From positions 1 through 64,000 of the forward strand of contig NZ_AEEC02000011.1 in NCBI RefSeq assembly GCF_000300975.2: a DNA stretch of 64,000 nt. The letters are read 5' to 3'. Under the pieces are notes generated by a model, which did not search any database, was not told the origin of the DNA, and worked only from the letters and a program-made list of their open reading frames with translations. The translations under genes were made by a program, and so were the position numbers. Positions 37,231 through 47,326 of the stretch are shown piece by piece. Positions within the stretch are counted from its first letter, which is position 1. The number at the start of each line of letters is the position of its first letter. The stretch is from Herbaspirillum frisingense GSF30 (GTDB lineage: Bacteria > Pseudomonadota > Gammaproteobacteria > Burkholderiales > Burkholderiaceae_D).

Positions 37231-37910
37231 TCCGTATCGACGCCACGCCCTACCCTTACCAGTTCCACCCGCGCAGCACGGCGCTGGTGGTGATCGACAT
37301 GCAGCGCGACTTCATCGAGGAAGGCGGCTTCGGCAGCGCCCTCGGCAATGACGTGCGGCCGCTGGCGGCCATCGTGCCGATCGTGGCGGCGCTGCTGCAG
37401 CTGGCACGCGAGGCCGGCATGCTGGTGGTGCATACCCGCGAATCGCACCTGCCGGATCTGTCGGACTGCCCGCGCTCCAAGCGCCTGCGCGGCAACCCGA
37501 CGCTGGGCATCGGCGATGTCGGGCCGATGGGCCGCATCCTGGTGCAAGGCGAGCCGGGCAACCAGATCCTGCCGCAACTGGCGCCGGTGGAGGGCGAACT
37601 GGTCATCGACAAACCCGGCAAGGGCGCCTTTTACGCCACCGACCTGCATGCACAACTGCAGGAGCGTCGCATCACCCACCTGCTGGTGGCCGGCGTGACC
37701 ACCGAGGTCTGCGTGCAGACCTCGATGCGCGAGGCCAATGACCGTGGCTATGAATGCCTGGTGATCGAGGATGCCTGCGCCAGCTACTTCCCCGACTTCC
37801 ATCGCACCACGCTGGGGATGCTGACGGCCCAGGGCGGCATCGTCGGCTGGCGTGCCCCGCTGGCGCAACTGCAGGCCGGCGTGGCTGCCTACACAGGAGA
37901 CAATCCATGA
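37227..37910 (+). CDS. second isochorismatase-fold cysteine hydrolase, candidate triuret hydrolase
   Basis: Homologous to the biuret hydrolase 1.6 kb upstream but clearly distinct. The 227-residue protein keeps the triad (D28 in VIDMQRDF, K132 in DKPGKGAF, C162 in TEVCVQTS). The pocket-lining segments differ: [20 protein letters not shown] in place of the Biu[10 protein letters not shown] region. A triuret hydrolase (TrtA) encoded with BiuH is known from Herbaspirillum; that is the best guess here. A second biuret-type or ureidoacrylate-type amidase is possible. It is translationally coupled at both ends (4-bp overlaps). Confidence 0.75.
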   Translation: MIRIDATPYPYQFHPRSTALVVIDMQRDFIEEGGFGSALGNDVRPLAAIVPIVAALLQLAREAGMLVVHTRESHLPDLSDCPRSKRLRGNPTLGIGDVGPMGRILVQGEPGNQILPQLAPVEGELVIDKPGKGAFYATDLHAQLQERRITHLLVAGVTTEVCVQTSMREANDRGYECLVIEDACASYFPDFHRTTLGMLTAQGGIVGWRAPLAQLQAGVAAYTGDNP

Positions 37911-38284
37911 TGCAAGTGAACCTGCCCCATGTGGTAGCCGAGGTCGAACAGGCCTTCACCGATTACGAATACGCCTTGCTGGTCAATGACATCCCCACCC
38001 TGGACCGCTGGTTCTGGTATGCGCCGCAGACGGTGCGCTATGGCGTGGGCGAGGTACTGCTGGGTGGTGAGGCGATCCGCCAGTACCGCAAGACCTGCAC
38101 CCCGGTACCGGCCTCGCGCAAGCTGCAGCGTACCGTTGTCACTACCTTCGGCACCGACTATGCTACCGTCTCCACCGAATTCACGGACCACACGTCCGAC
38201 CGGATCGGCCGTCAGATGCAGACCTGGGTCCGCATGGAAGAAGGCTGGCGCATCGTCGCCGCCCACGTCAGCCTGATGGCATGA
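37907..38284 (+). CDS. AtzH-like protein (DUF3225)
   Basis: Small NTF2-like fold protein homologous to AtzH of the s-triazine pathway, reported to deaminate 1,3-dicarboxyurea to allophanate. The 125-residue protein matches AtzH over its length: [31 protein letters not shown], and [24 protein letters not shown] precedes the ATG, which overlaps the stop of the preceding hydrolase. The AtzE/AtzG enzymes that make its known substrate are not in this cluster, so its role here is open; a product derived from carboxybiuret is one possibility. Confidence 0.85.
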   Translation: MMQVNLPHVVAEVEQAFTDYEYALLVNDIPTLDRWFWYAPQTVRYGVGEVLLGGEAIRQYRKTCTPVPASRKLQRTVVTTFGTDYATVSTEFTDHTSDRIGRQMQTWVRMEEGWRIVAAHVSLMA

Positions 38285-38318
38285 GACCGCCTCCCGAGAA
38301 CACCAGAATGCCCGCGCC

Positions 38319-39023
38319 ATGACCGTCACCGTTGCCAATCCGCTCGCCGAACAGGTCTATCACCGGATCAAGGACGACATCTTCAGCTTCCGCCTGCTGC
38401 CCGGCGACAATTTCACCGAGACCGAGATGGCGCAGCGCCAGGGCGTATCGCGCACGCCACTACGGGATGCGCTGTTCCGGCTGCAGCGCGAGGGCTATCT
38501 GGAGGTGGGCTTCCGGCGCGGCTGGAAGGTCTGCCCCATCGATTTCGACCGGCTCGACAATCTCTACGACCTGCGCATCGTGCTGGAGATGGCGGCGCTG
38601 GAAAAGCTGTGCAGCCAGGAAGAGCCCGGCGCCGGCCTGGAACAGCTGAACGCGATCTGGCTGGTGCAGCCGGAAGACCGGCTCGCCGACGCGGTGCAGG
38701 TGGCCGAACTGGATGAAGCCTTCCATACCAACCTGGTGGCCGCCGCCGGCAACCACGAGATGACCCGGGTCCATACCGAGGTCACCGAAAAGATCCGCAT
38801 CGTGCGCCGCCTGGACTTCCTCAAGAAGAAGCGCGTCGATGCCACCTACGAGGAACACGGCAAGATCCTGCAGCTGGTGGCCAAGCGTCGCGCCACCGAG
38901 GCACAGATCCTGCTGCGCGCCCACATCACCCAGAGCAAGCTGGAGGTGCGCAAGATCACCATCTGGATGCTGGCCGAGGCGCGCCAGTTGCAGGAGCCGG
39001 AAGCGGTGCCGGCCCTGCGCTGA
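38319..39023 (+). CDS. GntR-family regulator, FCD type
   Basis: Likely controls the biuret/allophanate cluster, of which it is the last gene (34 bp after the AtzH homologue). The 234-residue protein has an N-terminal winged helix (QVYHRIKDDIFSFRLLPGDNFTETEMAQ, split here for length: turn helix QGVSRTPLRDALFRLQREGY) and a C-terminal all-helical FCD domain with the metal-ligand-like residues D, H and H (LDEAFHTNLV, EEHGKILQLV, LLRAHI). The ligand may be a pathway intermediate. A candidate operator is the palindrome at the atzF promoter (26813-26844). Confidence 0.88.
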   Translation: MTVTVANPLAEQVYHRIKDDIFSFRLLPGDNFTETEMAQRQGVSRTPLRDALFRLQREGYLEVGFRRGWKVCPIDFDRLDNLYDLRIVLEMAALEKLCSQEEPGAGLEQLNAIWLVQPEDRLADAVQVAELDEAFHTNLVAAAGNHEMTRVHTEVTEKIRIVRRLDFLKKKRVDATYEEHGKILQLVAKRRATEAQILLRAHITQSKLEVRKITIWMLAEARQLQEPEAVPALR

Positions 39024-39154
39024 ACTTGGCCAGGCCGAGACAAGACTTGCCAGGCATGCACGAAAAGCAACATTTCTATTGGGAAATGTGAAAAAAGCTT
39101 CCTGAGATGCGCAAGCAGGCGCTTGATCCCCCCGATCCCGCCACCAAATCAGGG

Positions 39155-39189
39155 AAAGCCTCCGAAACCATTTATAATGGAAGGCTTTT
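39155..39189. promoter_or_regulatory. TATAAT within an inverted repeat upstream of ribF
   Basis: AAAGCC (39155-39160) and GGCTTT (39183-39188) flank CCATT-TATA-ATGG, which contains a perfect TATAAT at 39173-39178. It could be the ribF -10 box or a weak terminator for the GntR gene (stem then TTTTG). The two uses cannot be separated by eye. The ATG of ribF lies 38 nt past the TATAAT. Confidence 0.4.
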
Positions 39190-39216
39190 GTAACAGCGCA
39201 TCTCTCCAGCGGCTCA

Positions 39217-40194
39217 ATGAAGGTATTTCGCGGACTTCCCACAGCCGAATCGCGCGCCCCGTGCGCGCTGACCATCGGCAATTTCGACGGCGTGCATCTG
39301 GGCCACCAGGCCCTGCTGGCACGCGTGCGCGAGGCCGCCGGCAAACTGGGCCTGGACGCGGCGGTGATGACCTTCGAACCGCATCCGCGTGAATTCTTCG
39401 CCCAGCTGGCCGGCACCCCTGAACGCGCCCCGGCGCGCATCGCCAACCTGCGCGACAAGCTGCAATCGCTGGCCGACTCCGGCATCGACCGCGTGGTCGT
39501 GGAGCATTTCGGCAGCCACTTCGCCGCGCTCTCCCCGCAGGACTTCATCGAGAAGATCCTGGTACAGGGCCTGCATGTGCGCTGGCTGATGGTGGGCGAC
39601 GACTTCTGCTTCGGCGCGCGCCGCGCCGGTACCCTGGACACCCTGATCGAGGCCGGCCGCCAGCATGGCTTCGAGGTCCATGCCCTGCCGACGGTGACCA
39701 ATGCCGGTGTGCGCATCTCATCTTCGGCCGTGCGGGCGGCACTGGCCGAGGGCGACTTCGACCTGTCGCGCCAGTTGCTGGGCCACCCCTACGCCATCAG
39801 CGGGCGCGTGGTCCATGGCAAGAAACTGGGCCGCACCATCGGCTTCCCCACCCTGAACATGCGCGTGGGCCACAAGCGTCCGGCGCTGTCGGGCATCTTC
39901 GTGGTACAGGTACATGGCCTGGCCGAACAAGCGCTGCCGGCCGTGGCCAGCCTGGGCGTGCGTCCGACCGTGGATGACAGCGGGCGGGTCCTGCTGGAAA
40001 CCCACCTGCTGGACTTCCAGGGCGATTGCTACGGCAAGCTGGTGCGGGTCGAGTTCCTGCAGAAGCTGCGCGACGAGGAAAAGTACGTGGACCTGCCCAC
40101 ACTGACCACCGCCATCGCCCGCGACGTCGACCATGCCCGCGCCTGGTTCCGCGAGAACGCCGGCTTCGCCGTCTCGGCCACCGACCGAATTTGA
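39217..40194 (+). CDS. ribF: bifunctional riboflavin kinase / FAD synthetase
   Basis: Phosphorylates riboflavin to FMN and adenylates FMN to FAD. The 325-residue protein has the N-terminal nucleotidyltransferase ([39 protein letters not shown]) and the C-terminal flavokinase ([18 protein letters not shown]). Length is normal. It heads the conserved ribF-ileS-lspA-coaBC stretch, with 122 bp to ileS. No clear ribosome site is seen. Confidence 0.96.
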   Translation: MKVFRGLPTAESRAPCALTIGNFDGVHLGHQALLARVREAAGKLGLDAAVMTFEPHPREFFAQLAGTPERAPARIANLRDKLQSLADSGIDRVVVEHFGSHFAALSPQDFIEKILVQGLHVRWLMVGDDFCFGARRAGTLDTLIEAGRQHGFEVHALPTVTNAGVRISSSAVRAALAEGDFDLSRQLLGHPYAISGRVVHGKKLGRTIGFPTLNMRVGHKRPALSGIFVVQVHGLAEQALPAVASLGVRPTVDDSGRVLLETHLLDFQGDCYGKLVRVEFLQKLRDEEKYVDLPTLTTAIARDVDHARAWFRENAGFAVSATDRI

Positions 40195-40316
40195 ACGCTG
40201 GGCGATGGCCGGAGCAGCGCTCCCGCCGTCGTCCAGCCGCCCCATCCGCATTTCGCCAGCGCGCATGTCAGCACGCCCGGCGCCAGAATCAAACTGCATC
40301 CAAGGAAAGCTTTCTC

Positions 40317-43211
40317 ATGTCCAGCAACGACAACTCCGCCAAGCCCGGCAAACCGGAAAAAGCCGGCAAGGCGCCCTCCAAATACCCGGTCAACATGACC
40401 GAGACCGCCTTCCCCATGCGCGGCGACCTGGCCAAGCGCGAGCCGCAATGGGTCAAGCAATGGCAGGAGAAGAAGGTCTACGAACGTATCCGCAAGGCGT
40501 CGGCCGGCCGTCCCAAGTTCATCCTGCATGACGGTCCGCCGTATGCCAACGGCGACATCCACATCGGCCACGCCGTCAACAAGATCTTGAAGGACATGAT
40601 CGTCAAGGCCCGCAACATGGCCGGCTTCGACGCGCAATACGTGCCGGGCTGGGATTGCCACGGCATGCCCATCGAAATCCAGATCGAGAAGCAGTTCGGC
40701 AAGAACCTGCCGGTGGCCGAAGTGCAGGCCAAGGCGCGTGCCTACGCCGGCGAGCAGATCGAGCGCCAGAAGGCCGACTTCATCCGCCTGGGCGTGCTGG
40801 GTGAATGGGACAACCCGTACAAGACCATGAACTTCTCCAACGAAGCCGATGAGCTGCGCGCGCTCGGCACGATCCTGGAGAAGGGCTATGTCTATCGTGG
40901 CTTGAAGCCCGTGAACTGGTGCTTCGATTGCGGCTCGGCCCTGGCCGAGGCGGAAGTGGAATACCAGGACAAGCGCGACCCGGCCATCGATGTCGGCTTC
41001 CCCTTCGCCGAACACGACAAGCTGGCCACCGCCTTCGGCCTGGCAGACCTGCCGACCCGCCACGGCTACATCGTCATCTGGACCACCACGCCCTGGACCA
41101 TCCCGTCCAACCAGGCGCTCAATGTTCACCCGGAATTCGAATACGCGCTGGTCGAGACCAGCCGCAACGGCGAAGCCACGCTGCTGATCCTGGCCAAGGA
41201 CCTGGTCGAATCCTGCCTGCAGCGCTTCGGCCTGGAAGGCAAGATCATCGCCACCACCACCGGCGAGAAGCTGTCGCTGATCTGCTTCCACCATCCGCTG
41301 GCCAAGGCCGATGCCGGCTACGACCGCCTCTCGCCGGTCTACCTGGGTGAATACGTGACCGCCGACAGCGGTACCGGCATCGTGCACTCGGCGCCGGCCT
41401 ACGGTATCGAAGACTTCATCTCCTGCAAGGCGCACGGGATGAAGGATGACGACATCCTCAACCCGGTCATGGGCGACGGCCGCTATGCGTCCTGGCTGCC
41501 GCTGTTCGCCGGCCTGAGCATCTGGGAAGCCTCCAAGCCGATCTGCGCCAAGCTGGAAGAAGTGGGTTCGCTGTTCAAGCTGGTCATGTTCGACCACAGC
41601 TACATGCATTGCTGGCGCCACAAGACCCCCATCGTCTACCGCGCCACCTCGCAGTGGTTCGCCAGCATGGACAACACGCCCAAGGATGGCGGCCCCAGCC
41701 TGCGCCAGACCGCGCTGCAAGGCATCGAGGACACCGCCTTCTTCCCCGGCTGGGGCAAGGCACGCCTGCACGGCATGATCGCCAACCGTCCGGACTGGAC
41801 CCTGTCGCGCCAGCGCCAGTGGGGCGTACCGATGGCCTTCTTCGTGCACAAGGAAACGGGCGAGCTGCATCCGCGCACGCCGGAGCTGATCGAACAGGTG
41901 GCCCAGCGTATCGAGAAGAGCGGCATCGAAGCCTGGCAGGCGCTGGACCCCAAGGAACTGCTGGGCGAGGATGCCGAGCACTACGTCAAGAACCGCGACA
42001 CGCTGGATGTCTGGTTCGACTCCGGCACCACCCACCAGACCGTGCTGCGTGGCTCGCACCGCCAGCAGTCGCAGTTCCCGGCCGACCTGTACCTGGAAGG
42101 CTCGGACCAGCATCGTGGCTGGTTCCACTCGTCGCTCCTGACCTCGTCCATGTTGAATGGCCGTGCGCCCTACAAGGCCCTGCTCACGCACGGCTTCGTG
42201 GTCGATGGCGAGGGCAAGAAGATGTCCAAGTCCAAGGGCAACGTAGTGGCCCCGCAGAAGGTCTCGGACTCGCTGGGCGCGGAAATCCTGCGCCTGTGGG
42301 TGGCCTCGACCGACTACTCGGGCGAACTGTCGATCTCGGACGAAATCCTGAAGCGCGTGGTGGAAGCCTATCGCCGCATCCGCAATACCCTGCGCTTCCT
42401 GCTGGCCAACACGGCCGACTTCGACCCGGCGCAGCACGCCGTGCCGGTGGCCGAGCTGCTGGAGATCGACCGCTACGCCATCGCCAACATGGCGCGCCTG
42501 CAAGGCGAGGTACTGGCGCACTTCGAGTCCTATGAATTCCACCCGGTGGTGGCCAAGCTGCAGATGTACTGCTCGGAAGACCTGGGCGGCTTCTATCTGG
42601 ACATCCTCAAGGATCGCCTCTACACCAGCGGCGTGGATTCGGCGGCGCGTCGTTCGGCCCAGACCGCTGTCTGGCACATCACCCAGTCGCTGCTGCGCCT
42701 GATGGCACCGATCCTGTCCTTCACCGCCGAAGAAGCCTGGAGCTTCTTTGCCGGCAAGGAAGCCTTCGAGGCCAGCGGCGAGACCATCTTCTCGCAGACC
42801 TACTACGCGCTGCCGGAAGTGGGCGATGCCGAAGCCCTGCTGGCCAAGTTCGCAGTGCTGCACGAAGTGCGCGCCGCCGTCACCAAGCAACTGGAAGAAG
42901 TGCGTATCGCCGGCAGCATCGGTTCTTCCCTGCAGGCCGAGGTGGAACTGAAGGTGTCGGGCGAGAAGGCCGATCTGCTGGAGAGCCTGGGTGAAGACCT
43001 CAAGTTCGTGCTCATCACCTCCGCAGCCAGCGTGACCCGCGTGGCCAGCGCTGAGGAAGAAGGCGTGGTGGTCACGCCCTCGACCCAGCAGAAATGTGAA
43101 CGTTGCTGGCACTATCGCGCCGATGTCGGGTCTCATCCCGAGCATCCCGGCCTGTGCGGCCGCTGCGTCAGCAACCTGTTCGGCCAGGGCGAGAAGCGTC
43201 GCTTCGCCTGA
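40317..43211 (+). CDS. ileS: isoleucyl-tRNA synthetase
   Basis: Class I synthetase charging tRNA-Ile, with editing of valine. The 964-residue protein, read from the ATG at 40317 (AAGGAAAG upstream), has HIGH (82-85), the CP1 editing domain ([14 protein letters not shown]), and KMSKS (635-639). The C-terminal zinc site has CERCWHYR and CGRC. It is the longer bacterial-type enzyme with a C-terminal Zn finger; a Lys/Pro-rich N-terminal extension of about 20 residues is present. The stop is followed by a tandem 8-nt repeat before lspA. Confidence 0.97.
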   Translation: MSSNDNSAKPGKPEKAGKAPSKYPVNMTETAFPMRGDLAKREPQWVKQWQEKKVYERIRKASAGRPKFILHDGPPYANGDIHIGHAVNKILKDMIVKARNMAGFDAQYVPGWDCHGMPIEIQIEKQFGKNLPVAEVQAKARAYAGEQIERQKADFIRLGVLGEWDNPYKTMNFSNEADELRALGTILEKGYVYRGLKPVNWCFDCGSALAEAEVEYQDKRDPAIDVGFPFAEHDKLATAFGLADLPTRHGYIVIWTTTPWTIPSNQALNVHPEFEYALVETSRNGEATLLILAKDLVESCLQRFGLEGKIIATTTGEKLSLICFHHPLAKADAGYDRLSPVYLGEYVTADSGTGIVHSAPAYGIEDFISCKAHGMKDDDILNPVMGDGRYASWLPLFAGLSIWEASKPICAKLEEVGSLFKLVMFDHSYMHCWRHKTPIVYRATSQWFASMDNTPKDGGPSLRQTALQGIEDTAFFPGWGKARLHGMIANRPDWTLSRQRQWGVPMAFFVHKETGELHPRTPELIEQVAQRIEKSGIEAWQALDPKELLGEDAEHYVKNRDTLDVWFDSGTTHQTVLRGSHRQQSQFPADLYLEGSDQHRGWFHSSLLTSSMLNGRAPYKALLTHGFVVDGEGKKMSKSKGNVVAPQKVSDSLGAEILRLWVASTDYSGELSISDEILKRVVEAYRRIRNTLRFLLANTADFDPAQHAVPVAELLEIDRYAIANMARLQGEVLAHFESYEFHPVVAKLQMYCSEDLGGFYLDILKDRLYTSGVDSAARRSAQTAVWHITQSLLRLMAPILSFTAEEAWSFFAGKEAFEASGETIFSQTYYALPEVGDAEALLAKFAVLHEVRAAVTKQLEEVRIAGSIGSSLQAEVELKVSGEKADLLESLGEDLKFVLITSAASVTRVASAEEEGVVVTPSTQQKCERCWHYRADVGSHPEHPGLCGRCVSNLFGQGEKRRFA

Positions 43212-43214
43212 TGA

Positions 43215-43246
43215 CCTGATCGCCTGATCGCCTGATCACCTGATCC
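43215..43246. repeat. 8-nt tandem repeat, four copies
   Basis: CCTGATCG, CCTGATCG, CCTGATCA, CCTGATCC directly after the ileS stop. Confidence 0.85.
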
Positions 43247-43316
43247 AAGCAGGACGGCCTTGCAAGCTGCCCGCTGCACTCTGCGCAGCGGGCAGCTCAC
43301 TCAAACAAGAACATCC

Positions 43317-43832
43317 ATGGCAACCAAAAAGCGCTCCTCCTCTTCCGCCTCGTCCTCTTCCACCCAGGGCCTGCTGCCCTGGCTGGGCATCGCCACCATC
43401 GTGCTGCTGCTGGACCAGCTCTCCAAGATCACCATCCTGAAACTGTTCCACTATGGCGAATCGCTGCCGGTGACCGGTTTCTTCAACCTGGTGCTGGTCT
43501 ACAACAAGGGCGCGGCCTTCAGCTTCCTGGCCGCCAGCGGTGGCTGGCAGCGTTACCTCTTCACCGCCATCGGCATCGGTGCGGCGGTGTTCATCATCCA
43601 CCTGCTGCGCAAGCATCCCGGCCAACGCATGTTCTGCTGGGCGCTGGCGCTGATCCTGGGCGGCGCCATCGGCAACGTGATCGACCGCGTGGTCTATGGC
43701 CACGTGATCGACTTCCTCGACGTCTATGTCGGCAACTGGCACTGGCCGGCCTTCAACATCGCCGACAGTGCGATCTGCGTGGGTGCGGTATTGTTCGTGG
43801 TGGATGAACTGCGCCGGGTCTCCCGGAAGTAA
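43317..43832 (+). CDS. lspA: lipoprotein signal peptidase
   Basis: Inner-membrane aspartic protease that removes signal peptides from prolipoproteins. The 171-residue protein has a Ser/Lys-rich N-terminus, four membrane spans, and both catalytic Asp motifs: GNVIDR and FNIADS. Also conserved is [11 protein letters not shown]. The start at 43317 was preferred because the preceding in-frame residues are charged and not conserved. It follows ileS in the usual order, with coaBC 57 bp after. Confidence 0.95.
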   Translation: MATKKRSSSSASSSSTQGLLPWLGIATIVLLLDQLSKITILKLFHYGESLPVTGFFNLVLVYNKGAAFSFLAASGGWQRYLFTAIGIGAAVFIIHLLRKHPGQRMFCWALALILGGAIGNVIDRVVYGHVIDFLDVYVGNWHWPAFNIADSAICVGAVLFVVDELRRVSRK

Positions 43833-43889
43833 GAACGACAAGAACGGCAACCCACCTGCGGCGCGCCACCTGGCGCAAGGGAGCAAGCA

Positions 43890-45086
43890 ATGGAACTGGC
43901 TGGCAAGAAAATCGTACTGGGCCTGACCGGCGGCGTGGCCTGCTACAAGGCCGCGATGCTGGCGCGCGAACTTGGCCGCGCCGGAGCGTCGGTGCATGTG
44001 GTGATGACCGAGGCGGCCACCCATTTCATGACCGCCGTGACCATGCAGGCACTGACCGGCAACCCGGTCTATACCGACCAGTGGGATGCGCGCATGGACA
44101 ACAACATGCCGCACATCAACCTCACCCGCGACGCCGATGCGGTGGTGATCGTGCCCTGCTCCACCGACTTCATCTCCAAGCTGGCCCATGGCGCCTGTGA
44201 CGACCTGCTCTCGACCCTGTGCGTGGCGCGTCCGGCACGGCTGCCCCTGATGGTGGCACCGGCCATGAACGTGGAGATGTGGCAGAACCCGGCGACCCAG
44301 CGCAATGTGCGCCAGATCAGGGAAGACGGCATCCTGCTGCTCGGCCCCGATGCCGGCGCGCAGGCCTGCGGCGAAGTCGGTGAAGGCCGCATGCTGGAAC
44401 CGATGCAACTGCTGGAAGAGATCGTCGCCGCCTTCCAGCCCAAGCTGCTGGCGGGCCGCCGCGTGCTGCTGACGGCCGGCCCGACCTTCGAACCCATCGA
44501 CCCGGTGCGCGGCATCACCAACCTGTCCTCGGGCAAGATGGGCTATGCGATCGCCCGGGCGGCACGTGAAGCGGGCGCAGAAGTGACGCTGGTATCCGGC
44601 CCGACGGCATTGGAGACACCCTATGGCGTGCGTCGCGTGGACGCGCAGACGGCACAGCAGATGCACGATGCGGTGATGGGCAATGTGACCGGGCAAGACC
44701 TGTTCGTGGCGGTAGCGGCGGTGGCCGACTGGCGCGTGGCCAATGCCAGCACGCAGAAGCTGAAGAAACAGAACGAGCAGGACACGCCAGCACTGCAATT
44801 CGTGCAGAACCCCGACATCCTCGCCACCGTCGCCGCCCTGCCCCAACGCCCCTATTGCGTGGGCTTTGCGGCCGAATCGGAGAACCTGGAACAATACGGC
44901 ACGGCCAAGCGGATCAAGAAGAACATCCCGCTGCTGGTCGGCAATATCGGCCACCAGACCTTCGGCCGTGACGACAACTCCCTGATGCTGTTCGACGACC
45001 AGGGCCACAGCGCCCTGCCGCGCGCCGACAAGCAGACCCTGGCACGCCAGCTGATCCGCGAGATTGCGCGCCGCATGGCGCAATAG
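43890..45086 (+). CDS. coaBC: phosphopantothenoylcysteine decarboxylase / phosphopantothenate-cysteine ligase
   Basis: Bifunctional flavoprotein that makes 4'-phosphopantetheine precursor for coenzyme A. The 398-residue protein has the N-terminal CoaC half (GLTGGVACYKAA, PAMNVEMWQNPATQRN, and GPDAGAQACGEVGEGRM with the substrate-binding Cys) and the C-terminal CoaB half (LLTAGPTFEPIDPVRGITN, SSGKMGYAIA). GGGAG precedes the ATG. In related genomes dut usually follows directly; here a minus-strand accessory operon intervenes. Confidence 0.96.
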   Translation: MELAGKKIVLGLTGGVACYKAAMLARELGRAGASVHVVMTEAATHFMTAVTMQALTGNPVYTDQWDARMDNNMPHINLTRDADAVVIVPCSTDFISKLAHGACDDLLSTLCVARPARLPLMVAPAMNVEMWQNPATQRNVRQIREDGILLLGPDAGAQACGEVGEGRMLEPMQLLEEIVAAFQPKLLAGRRVLLTAGPTFEPIDPVRGITNLSSGKMGYAIARAAREAGAEVTLVSGPTALETPYGVRRVDAQTAQQMHDAVMGNVTGQDLFVAVAAVADWRVANASTQKLKKQNEQDTPALQFVQNPDILATVAALPQRPYCVGFAAESENLEQYGTAKRIKKNIPLLVGNIGHQTFGRDDNSLMLFDDQGHSALPRADKQTLARQLIREIARRMAQ

Positions 45087-45091
45087 CCAGA

Positions 45092-45757
45092 TTAGCGAAA
45101 CGCGCTGCCCAAGGTCTCTTCGTTGACCGAATCCTGGATCGCCTCCAGCGTCTGCTGCAGATGCTGGCGCACGATCTGCTCGACCAGGGCCGCATCGCGC
45201 TGCCGGTAGCCTTGCAGAATCTGCGCGTGTTCTTCATTGTCGGTCAGCTGGATCTGCGGCAGCAGGTAGATCGACAGCGAGACATAGGGTGCGGCCACCA
45301 GCAACAGGTTACGGACCATCTCGTACAGGCGTGATCCCTGTTCACTGCGCATGAGGTGATCATGGAAATCGCAGTTCAGCGCCGCCCAGGCATGGGGGTC
45401 GTCGGCCCGGCACATCTGCTCGTGCAGCGCGGTGGCCGCCTCCAGGGCATCGGGCCGGATCGAGGCGACCGACTTGCGTGCCAGCAGCGGCTCCAGCACG
45501 ATGCGCAGTTCATAGATCTCGGCCACGTCCTGCACCGAAAGCCCCTTGACCACCACGCCCTTGTTGGCATCGATGGTCACCAGCCCCTCCGAACGCAAGC
45601 CCCGGAAGGCCTCGCGCACGGGCGTGGTACTGACTTCGAAGCGGCGCGCGACATCGTCCTGGCGCAACTTGTCACCGGGGCGATAGTTGCCGCGCAGGAT
45701 ATCGTTGCGCAGCTGGCTTAGGACCTGCTGCTCTATGGTTTTGAAGGCTTTTGACAT
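45092..45757 (-). CDS. GntR-family regulator, FCD type
   Basis: Probable regulator of the amidase/ABC operon that precedes it on the minus strand. Read from the ATG at 45757 the protein has 221 residues. A winged helix (QLRNDILRGNYRPGDKLR, STTPVREAFRGLRSEGLV) precedes an FCD effector domain (AEIYELRIVLEPLLAR, LNCDFHDHLM, EEHAQILQGY). It is convergent with coaBC, with only 5 bp between the stops, and 122 bp past the amidase stop. A perfect palindrome upstream of the operon (49957-49977) is a candidate binding site. Confidence 0.88.
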   Translation of the reverse strand: MSKAFKTIEQQVLSQLRNDILRGNYRPGDKLRQDDVARRFEVSTTPVREAFRGLRSEGLVTIDANKGVVVKGLSVQDVAEIYELRIVLEPLLARKSVASIRPDALEAATALHEQMCRADDPHAWAALNCDFHDHLMRSEQGSRLYEMVRNLLLVAAPYVSLSIYLLPQIQLTDNEEHAQILQGYRQRDAALVEQIVRQHLQQTLEAIQDSVNEETLGSAFR

Positions 45758-45879
45758 GAGCACGTTGAGCTGGACGGCACGCCCCCTGCAGCGGGCTACA
45801 GGATGGGGGAGCCTCATTGTGGCCTGCCCGGCAGGCCGGTGCAAGCGCGCCCTTGCGCCGGCTCCGCCCGCCGGCCGGC

Positions 45880-47181
45880 TCAGTTCCCCATCCGCTGCGC
45901 CGGCCGGATCGTGGGCAGGATCGTGCTGATCCATTGGGCGTGCTGCAGCAAGGCCAGGTCCTGGTCGCCAGGGCCGATCAGTTGCACGCCGAAGGGCAGG
46001 AAGTCGGACGAATACCCCGACGGCAAGGTCACCGCCGGTAAGCCCAGCAAGGTCGCCGGGGTGCAGAAGATCGCATCGCCGGTCTTGTCCAGACCTGGCA
46101 AGGCGGTGGTCGGCGAAGGCAGGGTCAGGACCGCATCGAGCCCGTCGAAGACGCGATCACGCTCGGCCCTGAGGCTGGCCAGCCGCGCGCACAGCTCTTC
46201 GTAGCGCGCATCGCTGATGGCGGCACCGGCCTCGATGAGCGCGCGAATGTTGGGACCGGCCAGGTCCTCCTTGCCGCGGATATCGTCCCGCAGGGCGGCC
46301 CGCGCTTCATAGGCCAGGATCTCGTTGATCAAGGCATGCATCTCGACCAGGTCGACGGGCAATTCCACCGGCACGCAGGCAACGCCTTGCCTTTCCAGAC
46401 GCCGGATGACGCCGTCGACATTCTGCTGGACGTCACCCTGTACCTGCGCCCAGCGCGAACTGCGATAGATCCCGACACGGGCCGGTTTGACGCCGGCATG
46501 GAAGGCGCTCGCCGAGACGGGCGGTGCGATGGCGCCGTCACGCACGATCACGGCATGCATGACCGCCGACCAGTAGAGGCTGGAGGTGATGAAACCCAGG
46601 TGATCCAGTGAGGGGGCGAGCTTGTGCGTGCCCTCGGTGGGAATGCGGCCAAAGGTCGGCTTGTAGCCATAGGCGCCGCAATAGGCGGCCGGGCGGATGA
46701 CGGAGCCGACCGTCTGTGTACCCAGGGCGATGTCGACGATGCCCGCGCCCACTGCCGCCGCCGAGCCACTGGAGGAACCTCCGGGGGTGTAGCCCGGATG
46801 CCAGGGGTTGACGGTGGCGCCGGGATCACGCCAGGCGAATTCGGTGGTCACGGTCTTGCCAAAGATGATGGCACCGGCCTGGCGCAGCCGGGCCACGATC
46901 CAGGCATCGGCGGCGGGTTGATGGCCGGCGAAGATCGCCGAACCATAGGCGGTGGGCATGTCGGCAGTATCGATGAGGTCCTTGACTGCCACCGGGATGC
47001 CTGCCAGCGGCCCGCTGGTGTTCTGGGTTGCGGGATAGCTCTCCGGGCGCCAGACGAAGGCCCGGAGCCGCTCGTCGAGATGGTCGGCAGCCGCCACGGC
47101 GGTGGCCAGGGGGCTGGGGTCGCGGGCAAATGCGGTTGCGGTTGCGGATGCGGGTGCGGTCTGCGTCGCTTCTGTGGTCAT
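45880..47181 (-). CDS. amidase-signature family amidase
   Basis: Hydrolyses an amide of unknown identity. The 433-residue protein has the Ser-cis-Ser-Lys site: Lys in VAVKDLIDTAD, Ser pair in GYTPGGSSSGSAAA with the nucleophile region GTQTVGSVIRPAAYCG. AGAGGAAG precedes the ATG at 47181; an upstream in-frame extension is not conserved in character. It is the fourth gene of the ATPase-permease-binding protein-amidase-GntR run, suggesting that the transporter brings in its substrate. It resembles the AtzE/GatA-like branch but no AtzG-like partner is nearby. Confidence 0.88.
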   Translation of the reverse strand: MTTEATQTAPASATATAFARDPSPLATAVAAADHLDERLRAFVWRPESYPATQNTSGPLAGIPVAVKDLIDTADMPTAYGSAIFAGHQPAADAWIVARLRQAGAIIFGKTVTTEFAWRDPGATVNPWHPGYTPGGSSSGSAAAVGAGIVDIALGTQTVGSVIRPAAYCGAYGYKPTFGRIPTEGTHKLAPSLDHLGFITSSLYWSAVMHAVIVRDGAIAPPVSASAFHAGVKPARVGIYRSSRWAQVQGDVQQNVDGVIRRLERQGVACVPVELPVDLVEMHALINEILAYEARAALRDDIRGKEDLAGPNIRALIEAGAAISDARYEELCARLASLRAERDRVFDGLDAVLTLPSPTTALPGLDKTGDAIFCTPATLLGLPAVTLPSGYSSDFLPFGVQLIGPGDQDLALLQHAQWISTILPTIRPAQRMGN

Positions 47182-47326
47182 GATCGTCTTCCTCTGCTGC
47201 TGGGTGGCGGTGCCGTGCTGCCAATCCACTGCGCAATCAACTACGGTCAACTGCAATTGCGCGACCGGCTGGCTGCCGTGCATCCGTGGCCCGGGGGCAG
47301 GATGCACGGCGCGGCACATGGAGATC

